Assembly (NCBI GenBank): GCA_016926475.1
Contig: JAFGON010000054.1
Location: 1-21,945, forward strand
DNA from: a candidate division WOR-3 bacterium
Lineage (GTDB): Bacteria > SDB-A
Reading direction: 5' to 3'
Length of the DNA: 21,945 nt
Positions 1-8,015 of this stretch are shown piece by piece. Position numbers and translations under genes: made by a program. Position 1 is the first letter of the stretch. Each line of letters begins with the position of its first letter. The notes under the pieces are model-generated. The model had not been told where the DNA came from, did no database searches, and saw nothing but the letters and a program-made list of their open reading frames with translations.

Positions 1-2852
1 CTGGTCATTGCCTGGTTAAGTGATACAACAAGATGTTTTGATATTTCTCCCAGCAATTCCATGTTTTTTGAGTTGTCGGAAGGGAAATCCTTTTCGGTCA
101 GCTTTTCCGCCATGTTTGAAACAATAGCTGAAACATCTCCGTATTTCGATCCCTCGCACGCTATCAGTGACAGAATTCTAAGGTAGACGCTTTTTTCAGG
201 ATTTATTCTTCCTATTGTCTTCGTCAAAGTTGTATAAAAAATGCTCCAATTTTCTGATGGGATGTCTTGTCCTTCGTTTATAGCCTTGAGTGCCAAACCG
301 ATTTTTTCTGTTTTCTCGCGAAAGGTTTCAACGCATTCCAAGGCTTTTTGCTCGTCGCCAGAAATCAACGCCTGGATGAATTTCCTTTCAAAAACATAAT
401 TTTCATCGGACATTTTGTCGAAATGGGATATTCCAGGTCGGGTATCATCAACCGCTGCGCTCAAGTCTTTCGACATTTGAAAAAGCGTCTGGAACCTCAG
501 TCCGAAAAAAGTTATCTTGTCGGCTATTTCGAAAGCTTTTTCTTTCGCACCTTTTTGATGAAGATTTTTCGCGATGTAGGACATAGCGGCAGATCTGTAT
601 ATGTTGTCGGGCATGTTTTCAGCGATCTCAAGAGCTTTTTGGGTCTTGTTTTCCAAACAAAGAATTTTTGATATTTCGGACATTGCGTAGGACCTCATCT
701 CATGATTGTCCGCAGGTATTCTTTCGAGGATCCTAAGACCTTCTTCTAATTTGTAAACGGAAATTTTTACGGCGATTTCAGCCGTCGTTTTATTCTTCAG
801 GTATACATCCTTAATTTGATCTGCGATTCTCAGTGACCGGTTCAAAGATCCTGTTTCTCCTTTCGCTATCCTTTCAGCGTAGGATATCGCTATAAACGAA
901 AGTGCTGAAAACTTTTCGTTGAGTTCTTCAATCTCTTGGGCTAACGACTCGGACTCTTCAAAAAAACCCATAGAAGCCTTCTTCTTAGCGATGATTGAAA
1001 GAATCGCAGGTTTGTTCTGGATGTCTTCATTCGACACGATAATTTTAAGCGCCTCTGAAGGGTCTCCTGTTTTAGCTACCAACAAAGCGATTTCAGATAT
1101 TTTTTTAGACCTTTCTTCGGAATCGGACAATTTTTCCGCAAGAGTGATCGCCGCTTCGGCGTTTTTCGAATAAATCAACTCGTCTATGACCCTGACGGCC
1201 ATCTTGTCTTTTTCAACTGTTTCTATAGCTCCCAAAGTCAGCATTTTCCAAACATTTTCTGGTTTTTGAGTTTTTAAAAGCTCGCAAGTCCAGTAAGCCA
1301 TAAACTTGCTTGAGAAAAAGAACTTCCAGTCGCCGATCCCTTCTGAAAGTTTTGAAAATATCTCCCTGAAAAGCGCGTCAATTTTTTTGTCGCAGTTTTC
1401 GGAATTTGAATCACCAACAGCAAGGGATAAAGTTGACAAAACGGATAGCCCGTAATATTTAAAATCGTCCAACCCGGATAAATTCGATATCGTTTCGATT
1501 ATATCGTCAACTTTATAAATCTGAATTTTCGAAAAATATTCTCTGACATCGATTCCTTTGTAATTTTTGGACTCAGCGATCTTTTCAATGTAAATGAGAA
1601 GGGAAACAAGATCCTTTTCGTCATGGGCTTTTCTCGATTTTTGGCCAAGGTTCTTTTCAACTGCCAAAGAAGCCAGCCCAAACTGATAAGGAGCGACCGA
1701 CGTTCCAAGTAAAAACCGAAAAACCGAAGATCTTGTATTTTTGCCCTCATATATTCGGTCTTTAGACAGATTTTCCCAAATCCACCTTGCTCTGATTTTC
1801 TGGCAAAATTCTTCGAAGGGAGAATCTTCCGTTTTTTCTCTCGATATAAGAGCATCCTCGAATTCCGAGACAATGTTTTCAATTTCGCCCTGACAATTAT
1901 CAAGCAATTTTTTTTTAAAAATCCAATTATCCATTTCGTAGAGTGTTTCGCCTTTTTCGGCCACGATGGTCTTCAAGACACCGGAAAATGGTTTAAAAAT
2001 ATTTTCGGGCAAATCACCTCCGGCGATAAATGAGAGAAATTGAAATCTTACAGGAAAACCGCAAATGGCCAAAGTCAAAAGGGGTTTTAATGCCTCTTCA
2101 GCAAAGCCCTTTACCTTTTCGCTGATCAAAACACCGATCTCTTCAATAGAACAACAACTTTCCGCTTCTTTCCTCTCGCAAATTTCCAAAGCGGTGCTTA
2201 TCATTCCGGCTTGGGCGGGACTGTCGACTTTTAATTTTATTATCAGATTTTCAAAAAACTCCCTGTGTTCAGGCCTGACAATATCTGAAACTCTCCAAAA
2301 ATCCCCATTTTTCAAATCCAACCCCGTTGTTTCGAGCCCAGAGATTTGATTCTGCCAGAACTGGACGAGTTTATGTGGTCTGTATGAAAATAGATAACGG
2401 AGCCAAGTATTAGGTGGCGGCAAGAATGTGGTCAATTGAGGGTATTTTTCCAATCCATCTATGACAACAGTCAACAATGTATGATTTTCCATTTCGTCTA
2501 TTGCATTATATCTATCATGCAACCTTTGAAGCTTTTCAATGATCTTCACTCCCTTATGAAAACCTCTCAGGCCGTATTTGTCGTCGAGAGTTTCAGAAAA
2601 GAAATCCAAAAAATCAAAAGGGTTTGCAATCATATTTATGCCGTTCAAGTCGTATCTTACTGTTTTGCCCAACAATTCTTGAACAGTCACTTCATGTAAT
2701 ATGTCGTCGAGAAGGCGCGATTTACCAGAGCCTGGTCCGCCTGTCAAAAAAAAGACCTTTTTATCTCCATGGAAAAAATCTAAAATATCGGTTTTCTTCT
2801 TCGAGTAAAAATCTGAAACTGCTTCGTTTTTAACCTTTTTTTTTCTCGCCAT
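1..2852 (-). CDS. STAND/NACHT-like P-loop NTPase with C-terminal helical repeats (partial, runs off left edge)
   Basis: I translated the minus strand codon by codon from the ATG at 2852 to base 1 and met no stop (950 codons plus 2 bases), so the 3' end lies outside the window. Seen: Walker A GGPGSGKS at residues 38-45; a Walker B-like strand LLTVVID ending at Asp132; then RYLFSYRP at 152-159, which resembles the sensor strand (xxSxRP) of NACHT/STAND NTPases. Residues ~160-560 are mostly helical with no motif I can name. Residues ~564-803 form about seven consecutive 33-36-residue units with a pattern like ALxIAexIxdxxxRsxAlxxIAkxL, a TPR/PPR-like solenoid. No signal peptide or membrane segment is visible, so it is probably cytoplasmic. 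The start is supported by GGAG just upstream and a good promoter. STAND proteins typically act as ligand-gated switches in signalling or defence; the role here is unknown. There is no recognisable N-terminal effector domain, so any effector would have to lie in the missing C-terminal part. Confidence 0.82.
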   Translation of the reverse strand, partial: MARKKKVKNEAVSDFYSKKKTDILDFFHGDKKVFFLTGGPGSGKSRLLDDILHEVTVQELLGKTVRYDLNGINMIANPFDFLDFFSETLDDKYGLRGFHKGVKIIEKLQRLHDRYNAIDEMENHTLLTVVIDGLEKYPQLTTFLPPPNTWLRYLFSYRPHKLVQFWQNQISGLETTGLDLKNGDFWRVSDIVRPEHREFFENLIIKLKVDSPAQAGMISTALEICERKEAESCCSIEEIGVLISEKVKGFAEEALKPLLTLAICGFPVRFQFLSFIAGGDLPENIFKPFSGVLKTIVAEKGETLYEMDNWIFKKKLLDNCQGEIENIVSEFEDALISREKTEDSPFEEFCQKIRARWIWENLSKDRIYEGKNTRSSVFRFLLGTSVAPYQFGLASLAVEKNLGQKSRKAHDEKDLVSLLIYIEKIAESKNYKGIDVREYFSKIQIYKVDDIIETISNLSGLDDFKYYGLSVLSTLSLAVGDSNSENCDKKIDALFREIFSKLSEGIGDWKFFFSSKFMAYWTCELLKTQKPENVWKMLTLGAIETVEKDKMAVRVIDELIYSKNAEAAITLAEKLSDSEERSKKISEIALLVAKTGDPSEALKIIVSNEDIQNKPAILSIIAKKKASMGFFEESESLAQEIEELNEKFSALSFIAISYAERIAKGETGSLNRSLRIADQIKDVYLKNKTTAEIAVKISVYKLEEGLRILERIPADNHEMRSYAMSEISKILCLENKTQKALEIAENMPDNIYRSAAMSYIAKNLHQKGAKEKAFEIADKITFFGLRFQTLFQMSKDLSAAVDDTRPGISHFDKMSDENYVFERKFIQALISGDEQKALECVETFREKTEKIGLALKAINEGQDIPSENWSIFYTTLTKTIGRINPEKSVYLRILSLIACEGSKYGDVSAIVSNMAEKLTEKDFPSDNSKNMELLGEISKHLVVSLNQAMT
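571..1163 (-). repeat. Coding repeats: tandem ~34-residue helical hairpin units in the STAND protein
   Basis: Within the minus-strand NTPase frame, seven successive segments begin at residues near 564, 598, 631, 667, 702, 737 and 770; the last one or two continue to about base 440. Each pairs a helix of the form ALxIAexI with a second helix of the form RsxAlxxIAkxL. Examples are KALEIAENMPDNIYRSAAM and EGLRILERIPADNHEMRSYA. The pattern is clear by eye, but the units are diverged in sequence, so this is protein-level periodicity and not a DNA repeat. Such solenoids usually bind peptides or proteins and may form the ligand sensor of a STAND switch. Confidence 0.65.
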
Positions 2853-2880
2853 CAAATCTCCGCTAGGAAAAAATTGTATT

Positions 2881-2909
2881 ATTATAAAGTAAAAAACAGA
2901 ACCTGTAAA
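2881..2909 (-). promoter_or_regulatory. Candidate sigma-70-type promoter of the STAND NTPase gene
   Basis: On the minus strand, TTTACA (2909-2904) and a perfect TATAAT (2886-2881) are separated by exactly 17 bases. Transcription would start near 2874, about 22 bases before the ATG at 2852, leaving room for the GGAG ribosome binding site. Confidence 0.6.
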
Positions 2910-3009
2910 ACCCGAAGAATCCGCTTAGATTTTCTGATTAAGTGGAAATTGTACTCAATCTTGAAAAAATCCAGATTACTGTTGATTGTCACACGCTTCT
3001 GACAGAGAA

Positions 3010-3627
3010 CTAAAAAAAGCCGCCGACGCAGAAAACGAAACTGTAAGTATTTACCGTTTGGTCTCCGGCGTCTCTGTAATCGAAATCGAATGAAAGGTTT
3101 AGGTGTTCAGGATACGAAACTCCCCATGGAATACCTACTCCTGCTCCTGCGGACACACCATAACCGAAAGGTGAAAATCCGTCATAACCGAAATCCGTGT
3201 TGAATTTTACCTTTGAAAAACCGTTCAATACATGAAAGTAGGGTCCGGTGCCTATCGCTGAAAATGGATAAACAGCGAGATCGATTCCCAGGGTTCCTGC
3301 CAGAATTTCTGATTTTGCTCCGGAACCAAAAGCGCTCGATTGGTAATACCTGTCGTAGAAAAGGTTCATCATAAAACCCAGCGACGTTTTTTTGCTCAGC
3401 CAAGGAATATAAATGCCTGCTTTTCCTGAAAGGCTGTAATTTTTCAGGTCAAAATAAGAAATTTCATCGTCAATACCTGTCTTGAATCTCTCTGTATAAG
3501 CAGGTCTTGAATAACCGACTCCTATCATCCCGTAGTAATTCTTTATCCTCAAATCCACACCAGAAAAGGGGTTGGCAAAGCCGACAGCAGCAAAAGCAAA
3601 TTGCGATAAAAATAGTAAAATTTTCAT
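3010..3627 (-). CDS. Small outer-membrane beta-barrel-like protein, unknown function
   Basis: Encodes a 205-residue protein with signal peptide MKILLFLSQFAFAAVGFA and likely cleavage before NPF. The mature part alternates hydrophobic/aromatic and polar residues in short strands separated by Gly/Asn/Asp-rich turns, and ends in a terminal Phe (GGFF), as many outer-membrane barrels do. I chose the ATG at 3627 over an in-frame ATG at 3699. At 3627 the signal peptide starts cleanly and GGAG lies 4 bases upstream; the longer form would put 24 charged residues ahead of the signal peptide and would start upstream of the predicted promoter. The predicted size fits an 8-10-strand barrel. Possible roles include structural, adhesion or small porin-like. 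I do not recognise a named family. It stands alone between the NTPase gene and nifJ. Confidence 0.68.
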   Translation of the reverse strand: MKILLFLSQFAFAAVGFANPFSGVDLRIKNYYGMIGVGYSRPAYTERFKTGIDDEISYFDLKNYSLSGKAGIYIPWLSKKTSLGFMMNLFYDRYYQSSAFGSGAKSEILAGTLGIDLAVYPFSAIGTGPYFHVLNGFSKVKFNTDFGYDGFSPFGYGVSAGAGVGIPWGVSYPEHLNLSFDFDYRDAGDQTVNTYSFVFCVGGFF

Positions 3628-3666
3628 TTCTCTCCGTCTCTTGACTTGAAATTTTTCCAAACTTTG

Positions 3667-3695
3667 TTTATAACAAATATCCTTTAAACGCGCAA
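3667..3695 (-). promoter_or_regulatory. Candidate promoter of the barrel protein at 3010-3627
   Basis: Minus strand: TTGCGC (3695-3690), 17-base spacer, TATAAA (3672-3667). The start of transcription would fall near 3660, giving a leader of about 33 bases that contains the GGAGA ribosome binding site. It also argues against the upstream ATG at 3699. Confidence 0.45.
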
Positions 3696-3743
3696 GCAAG
3701 ATGAAAACATCAAAATTTTATTTTATAAACAGGATTATCTGAT

Positions 3744-3771
3744 TTGAATAATTTTTTTTATGTGTTAAAAT
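3744..3771 (+). promoter_or_regulatory. Candidate promoter of nifJ
   Basis: TTGAAT (3744-3749), 16 bases, TAAAAT (3766-3771). A second AT-rich box, TATAAA, lies at 3773-3778. The stretch is very AT-rich, so the exact -10 is uncertain. The leader to the ATG at 3825 would be about 45 bases. Confidence 0.35.
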
Positions 3772-3824
3772 GTATAAAATAGTTGTTTTTTTGCCCTTAA
3801 CTTATTTCTATTTTCGGAGGATAT

Positions 3825-6800
3825 ATGCCTGATAAAAAAATAGTGATGATAGACGGCAACACAGCCGCGGCTTACATCGCTCATGCCACCAACGAAGTGA
3901 TAGCTATATACCCGATAACCCCCTCCTCCAACATGGGTGAATTGGCGGACGAATGGTCTTCAAAGAAAAAAACAAACATCTGGGGAAACGTACCTGTTGT
4001 CGTTGAACTGCAATCCGAGGGAGGAGCCTCTGGAGCCATACACGGTTCCCTGTCAGCGGGAGCTCTCACCTCTACTTTTACTGCCTCTCAGGGGCTGTTG
4101 CTTATGTTGCCCAACATGCATAAAATAGCGGGAGAACTTCTGCCGACTGTTTTTCACATAGCGGCAAGATCTCTTTCCTGTCAAGCCCTTTCGATTTTCG
4201 GAGACCATAGCGACGTGATGGCGGCGAGGACCACGGGTTATTCTTTTCTGTTCTCGGCTAATCCTCAGGAATCAATGGATATGGCTCTTATTGCCCAGTC
4301 AGCTACCTTGAAATCCAGGGTGCCTTTTCTTCACATATTCGATGGATTCAGAACATCCCATGAAATACAAAATGTTGAAGAAATTCCGTTTTCAGTTGTA
4401 AGCCAGATGATCGACAATAAAGATATTGAAAATTTCAGAAAAATCGCGTTGAATCCTGAAAAACCCACGATCAAAGGTACGTCTCAAAATCCCGATGTTT
4501 TTTTCCAGGGCAGAGAAACAGTCAACCCCTTTTACGTAAAAGTTCCCTCCATCGTCCAAGAGGCTATGGACAAGTTCCAAAAACTTACAGGAAGGCAGTA
4601 TAAGCTTTTTGAATACATCGGCCATCCTGAAGCCGAGAGAGTTATGGTCATTATGGGTTCAGGGGCGGATGTAGCAGAAGAAACGGTACAATATCTATCC
4701 GAGAGAAAAGAAAGGGTAGGGCTTATCAAAGTCAGACTCTTCAGGCCTTTTGACAAAAAAACGCTCTTGTCAGTTCTACCCATCACCGCAAAATCTATGG
4801 CGGTTCTCGACAGGACAAAAGAACCCGGATCCGTAGGGGAGCCTTTATACACTGATATATCCTCGGCGCTCAACGAGCTCTCGGAAAGCGGCGAGATGAA
4901 ATTCGCAAAACCAAAGGTCTATGGCGGAAGATACGGATTGAGTTCGAAAGAATTCACACCGGCTATGGTCAAAGGTATACTCCAGAACCTCTCAGAACCA
5001 AAACCAAAAAACCATTTCACGGTAGGCATAGTCGACGACGTTTCTAACACTTCTCTTCTATACAACCACGAATTCAGCATCGAGCATGACGGGTTCGAAG
5101 GCAAATTTTACGGCTTGGGTTCGGACGGAACCGTTGGAGCGAACAAAAACAGCATAAAAATAATTGGTGAAAATACAGGCTTTAACGCTCAAGGATTCTT
5201 TGTCTACGATTCCAAAAAATCAGGTGCGGTGACTGTCAGCCATCTGAGGTTTGGCGCTAAGCCGATTTTGAGCCACTACCTCGTTCACAGCCCTTCTTTC
5301 GTGGCAGTCCACAACCCTTCTTTCTTGGACAAATACGATGTCACTCAGGGGATTAAAAAAGGCGGGACGTTGCTTTTGAACACCCCTTACGATAAAAGCA
5401 GCGTATGGAGTTCTCTTACCAAGGAACTCCAATCCGACATAATAAAAAAAGACCTGAAAGTATACGCCATAGACGCCATATCCCTGTCGGAGAAAATAGG
5501 ACTCGGAACGAGAATAAACACCATCATGCAGACCGCTTTCTTTGAAATATCTAAAATTCTCCCCAAGGATAAATACATGACAGCCATCGAAAATTCCATC
5601 AAGAAGACATACGGTTCTAAAGGAGAAAAAGTCGTCGAGATGAACATAAACGCTGTCAGAATGACTTTGGAAAATCTTTTTCAATTAGACATACCCCAGT
5701 CGGTCACTTCGACCAAAAAAAGAAAATTCGATATTCCTGACGACGCTCCTGAATACGTAAAAAAAGTCGCTCTTAAAATTTTTGAAATGAAGGGGGACGA
5801 AGTCCCCGTAAGCGCAATGCCCTGCGACGGAACTTTCCCAACAGGCACCACAAAATACGAAAAGCGCAATATCGCTGTAGAGATTCCTGTCTGGGATCCT
5901 GATTCATGCCTTCAATGCGCGACCTGTTCTTTCGTCTGCCCTCACGCCGCCATTAGGGTGAAACTCTACGACAGGAGTTATGCAGAAAAAGCGCCTCCTT
6001 CTTTTAAAAGCGTTCAATCGAAAAAACATTCCGACATGGTTTGGACAGTTCAGGTAGCGCCTGAGGATTGCACGGGTTGCGGACTCTGCATTGAAAGTTG
6101 TCCCGGAAGGCGCAAAGACGCAAAAGGCAACAGAACCGAATACCGGACGATTGAATTTGAAAACCTTCTCAAACACAGGGAGGAAGAAAAGGCCAACTTT
6201 GAATATTTCCTCTCGATACCACAGACGGATGAAAAATTCATCGACAGATCTTCACTCACGGGAACTCAACTTCTGCCGACAATGTTCGAATTTTCCGGTG
6301 CTTGTGCCGGGTGCGGTGAAACTCCTTACATAAAGCTCGTCACTCAACTATACGGAGACAGATCACTGATAGCCAACGCCACCGGATGTTCATCAATATA
6401 CGGGGGCAACCTGCCTACCACGCCATACACAAAGAGAAATGACGGAAGAGGACCTTCATGGAGCAATTCACTTTTCGAGGACAACGCCGAGTTCGGGTAT
6501 GGAATGTTCCTCGCTTCTGAAAAACTCAAAGAAACCGCTGTCGAAATTGCCTCTACAATGATTGAGGAAAAACATCCCCTCAAAGAAATTCTAAAAAACA
6601 TAATGGACGAAAAACAAGACAACCAGATAAGCATCGAACTCGTCAGGGACTACATATCTCAACTCAGGAGACTTCTTCCCGAATACAAAGACGAAAAAAG
6701 CCAAAAGCTTTTGAACCTTCTCGATTACCTCGTCAAAAGATCCGTCTGGATATTCGGCGGCGATGGTTGGGCATACGACATCGGTTACGGCGGACTCGAC

Positions 6801-7391
6801 CATGTTTTGGCGAGCGGCAAAAACGTCAATGTCCTCGTCCTCGACACCGAGGTTTATTCAAACACCGGAGGACAGATGTCCAAGGCGACGCCTCTCGCCG
6901 CCACAGCGAGATTTGCCGCGGCGGGAAAACCGTTGCCAAAAAAAGACCTCGGTCTTCTGGCGATGACTTACGGATACATCTATGTCGCTCAGATTGCTCT
7001 TCTTGCAAATTACAACCAGACAATAAAGGCGATAACCGAAGCCGAGAGCTACCCCGGACCTTCGCTGATAATCGCATACTCTCATTGCATAAACCACGGG
7101 ATAGACATGCGCAAAGCGAGACAAGCTCAGTTAAAAGCCGTCAATTCCGGGTATTGGATCCTCTACAGGTACAACCCTCTTCTCTGTGATCAGAAAAAGA
7201 ATCCTCTTGTCGTAGACGCTCCAAAAGAGATAAAAATCTCTTTTGAAGAATACGCCTACAATGAAAACAGGTACCGCTCTCTTTCAAATTCGATGCCGGA
7301 TAGAGCGAAAATGCTTTTGGAAAAAGCTCAGGAGGCTGTCACGCGCAGATTCGAGTACTATAAAAAACTCGAAAATCTCGATGTATGCTGA
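3825..7391 (+). CDS. nifJ: Pyruvate:ferredoxin (flavodoxin) oxidoreductase, single-chain
   Basis: 1188 residues, close to the usual ~1170-1230 of homodimeric PFOR. It oxidatively decarboxylates pyruvate with CoA to acetyl-CoA and CO2, reducing ferredoxin or flavodoxin in the cytoplasm; it is the central carbon step in many anaerobes. Seen in order: N-terminal pyruvate/TPP domain with YPITPSSNMGE and a conserved Glu in VELQSEGGASG; FDGFRTSHE; the gamma-type domain; two 4Fe-4S ferredoxin motifs with Cys 695/698/701/705 and 749/752/755/759. The proximal-cluster Cys are 827, 830, 855 and 1088, matching the spacing known for Desulfovibrio PFOR (812/815/840/1071). The TPP site reads GDGWAYDIGYGGLDHVL ... 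LDTEVYSNTGGQ. The start has GGAGG five bases upstream. All expected cofactor ligands are present, so it should be active. Despite the name there is no nitrogen-fixation context. It is monocistronic. Confidence 0.97.
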   Translation: MPDKKIVMIDGNTAAAYIAHATNEVIAIYPITPSSNMGELADEWSSKKKTNIWGNVPVVVELQSEGGASGAIHGSLSAGALTSTFTASQGLLLMLPNMHKIAGELLPTVFHIAARSLSCQALSIFGDHSDVMAARTTGYSFLFSANPQESMDMALIAQSATLKSRVPFLHIFDGFRTSHEIQNVEEIPFSVVSQMIDNKDIENFRKIALNPEKPTIKGTSQNPDVFFQGRETVNPFYVKVPSIVQEAMDKFQKLTGRQYKLFEYIGHPEAERVMVIMGSGADVAEETVQYLSERKERVGLIKVRLFRPFDKKTLLSVLPITAKSMAVLDRTKEPGSVGEPLYTDISSALNELSESGEMKFAKPKVYGGRYGLSSKEFTPAMVKGILQNLSEPKPKNHFTVGIVDDVSNTSLLYNHEFSIEHDGFEGKFYGLGSDGTVGANKNSIKIIGENTGFNAQGFFVYDSKKSGAVTVSHLRFGAKPILSHYLVHSPSFVAVHNPSFLDKYDVTQGIKKGGTLLLNTPYDKSSVWSSLTKELQSDIIKKDLKVYAIDAISLSEKIGLGTRINTIMQTAFFEISKILPKDKYMTAIENSIKKTYGSKGEKVVEMNINAVRMTLENLFQLDIPQSVTSTKKRKFDIPDDAPEYVKKVALKIFEMKGDEVPVSAMPCDGTFPTGTTKYEKRNIAVEIPVWDPDSCLQCATCSFVCPHAAIRVKLYDRSYAEKAPPSFKSVQSKKHSDMVWTVQVAPEDCTGCGLCIESCPGRRKDAKGNRTEYRTIEFENLLKHREEEKANFEYFLSIPQTDEKFIDRSSLTGTQLLPTMFEFSGACAGCGETPYIKLVTQLYGDRSLIANATGCSSIYGGNLPTTPYTKRNDGRGPSWSNSLFEDNAEFGYGMFLASEKLKETAVEIASTMIEEKHPLKEILKNIMDEKQDNQISIELVRDYISQLRRLLPEYKDEKSQKLLNLLDYLVKRSVWIFGGDGWAYDIGYGGLDHVLASGKNVNVLVLDTEVYSNTGGQMSKATPLAATARFAAAGKPLPKKDLGLLAMTYGYIYVAQIALLANYNQTIKAITEAESYPGPSLIIAYSHCINHGIDMRKARQAQLKAVNSGYWILYRYNPLLCDQKKNPLVVDAPKEIKISFEEYAYNENRYRSLSNSMPDRAKMLLEKAQEAVTRRFEYYKKLENLDVC
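7222..7245. repeat. Perfect 10-bp inverted repeat with 4-base loop inside nifJ
   Basis: Arms CAAAAGAGAT (7222-7231) and ATCTCTTTTG (7236-7245) enclose AAAA. It lies within codons near the 3' end of nifJ, about 145 bases before the stop. No T-run follows, so it is not a standard intrinsic terminator. Confidence 0.5.
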
Positions 7392-7411
7392 GACACAAGT
7401 AATACTCCGAA

Positions 7412-7864
7412 TTAAAACAAAACAGAAATTTTCTGCGCAACTTCCTCGAGAAAAGTTTTGTCTTCTTGTTTGAATGCGTTTTCCTTGTGCGAATCGATGT
7501 CAATTTCAGCTACGATTTTACCTTTTTTATAGACCGGGACGACTATTTCGGATTTGACCATGGGACTGCAGCTCAGGTAGTTTTCTTCAAATTTTACATT
7601 TTCGACGACAACAGTCTCTTTGTTCTCGAGCGCTCTGCCGCATACGCCTTTTCCTCGGGGTATGACCTTATGTTCAGTCGGTTCACCTCTGAATGGCCCA
7701 AGTTTTAAAGAACCGTCCGGCGTAGCTAAATAGAAGCCTGTCCAGTCATAATGGTTGAAATTTTCACAGAGTAAGGCGCAGACCTTATCCAGCTTTTCAT
7801 TTGTTTCAATTGAGCTGGCGATGATTTTTTGAATTTCTTCCGCAGCATTTTTGAAAACTTGCAT
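7412..7864 (-). CDS. GAF-domain protein of the free methionine-(R)-sulfoxide reductase-like family
   Basis: 150 residues forming a single GAF domain. The block LGPFRGEP...IPRGKGVCG...NYLSCSPMVKSEIVVPV...AEIDIDSH is characteristic of the fRMsr (YebR/YtsP) branch, which reduces free Met-R-sulfoxide. Two of the three conserved Cys of that enzyme are present (GVCG, and the Cys before the SEIVVP strand). The first (the AC before the RIP segment in E. coli) is replaced by Glu/His in GEPTEHKV. From memory, a sub-branch of GAF proteins carries this same EPTEH variant, so this may be a redox- or ligand-sensing GAF protein instead of a classical reductase. The ATG at 7864 is preceded by GGAG. It converges with nifJ; the two stops are about 20 bases apart, with no obvious terminator hairpin between them. 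Confidence 0.8.
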   Translation of the reverse strand: MQVFKNAAEEIQKIIASSIETNEKLDKVCALLCENFNHYDWTGFYLATPDGSLKLGPFRGEPTEHKVIPRGKGVCGRALENKETVVVENVKFEENYLSCSPMVKSEIVVPVYKKGKIVAEIDIDSHKENAFKQEDKTFLEEVAQKISVLF

Positions 7865-7975
7865 TATTGTTCTCCTTTATCTCTATGAAAATGAATTTCA
7901 AATCAAAAAACTACATTTACCATCTAACTCAGGCCTGAACAACATTTTCTTTGCCACATTTTCTGGTTTCTCAAA

Positions 7976-8005
7976 TTGACTTACTTGACTTTGAATTGTT
8001 AGAAT
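7976..8005 (+). promoter_or_regulatory. Candidate promoter of the ABC exporter operon (possibly leaderless)
   Basis: TTGACT (7976-7981), 18 bases, TAGAAT (8000-8005). A second TTGACT lies at 7985-7990. The start codon is at 8016, only 10 bases after the -10 box, and no Shine-Dalgarno-like sequence is visible immediately before it (the ten bases are ATTTAGATTC). Confidence 0.5.
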
Positions 8006-8015
8006 ATTTAGATTC

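Noticed and set aside
267-2833. Several plus- and minus-strand open frames of 69-134 codons (for example 267-671 plus, 1499-1903 minus, 2065-2349 plus)
   Set aside because: They lie within the continuous 950-codon minus-strand NTPase frame, have no family motifs, and read as Phe/Ser/Lys-rich or basic shadow peptides.
2853-3009. Possible terminator or small RNA between the barrel and NTPase genes
   Set aside because: Only a weak 4-bp stem (CTTA/TAAG) without a T-run is visible. Beyond the NTPase promoter nothing can be supported.
3628-3699. Longer start (ATG at 3699) for the first barrel protein
   Set aside because: It would place 24 charged residues before a clean signal peptide and lies upstream of the predicted promoter. 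The ATG at 3627 has a proper GGAG site.
6767-7189. 140-codon plus-strand frame rich in Arg inside nifJ
   Set aside because: It overlaps the TPP-binding region of nifJ in another frame. Its Arg/Pro/His-rich composition is typical of a shadow frame and no ribosome binding site supports it.
3825-7391. nifJ as evidence of nitrogen fixation
   Set aside because: No nif genes are nearby. Single-chain PFOR is a general enzyme of anaerobic metabolism.
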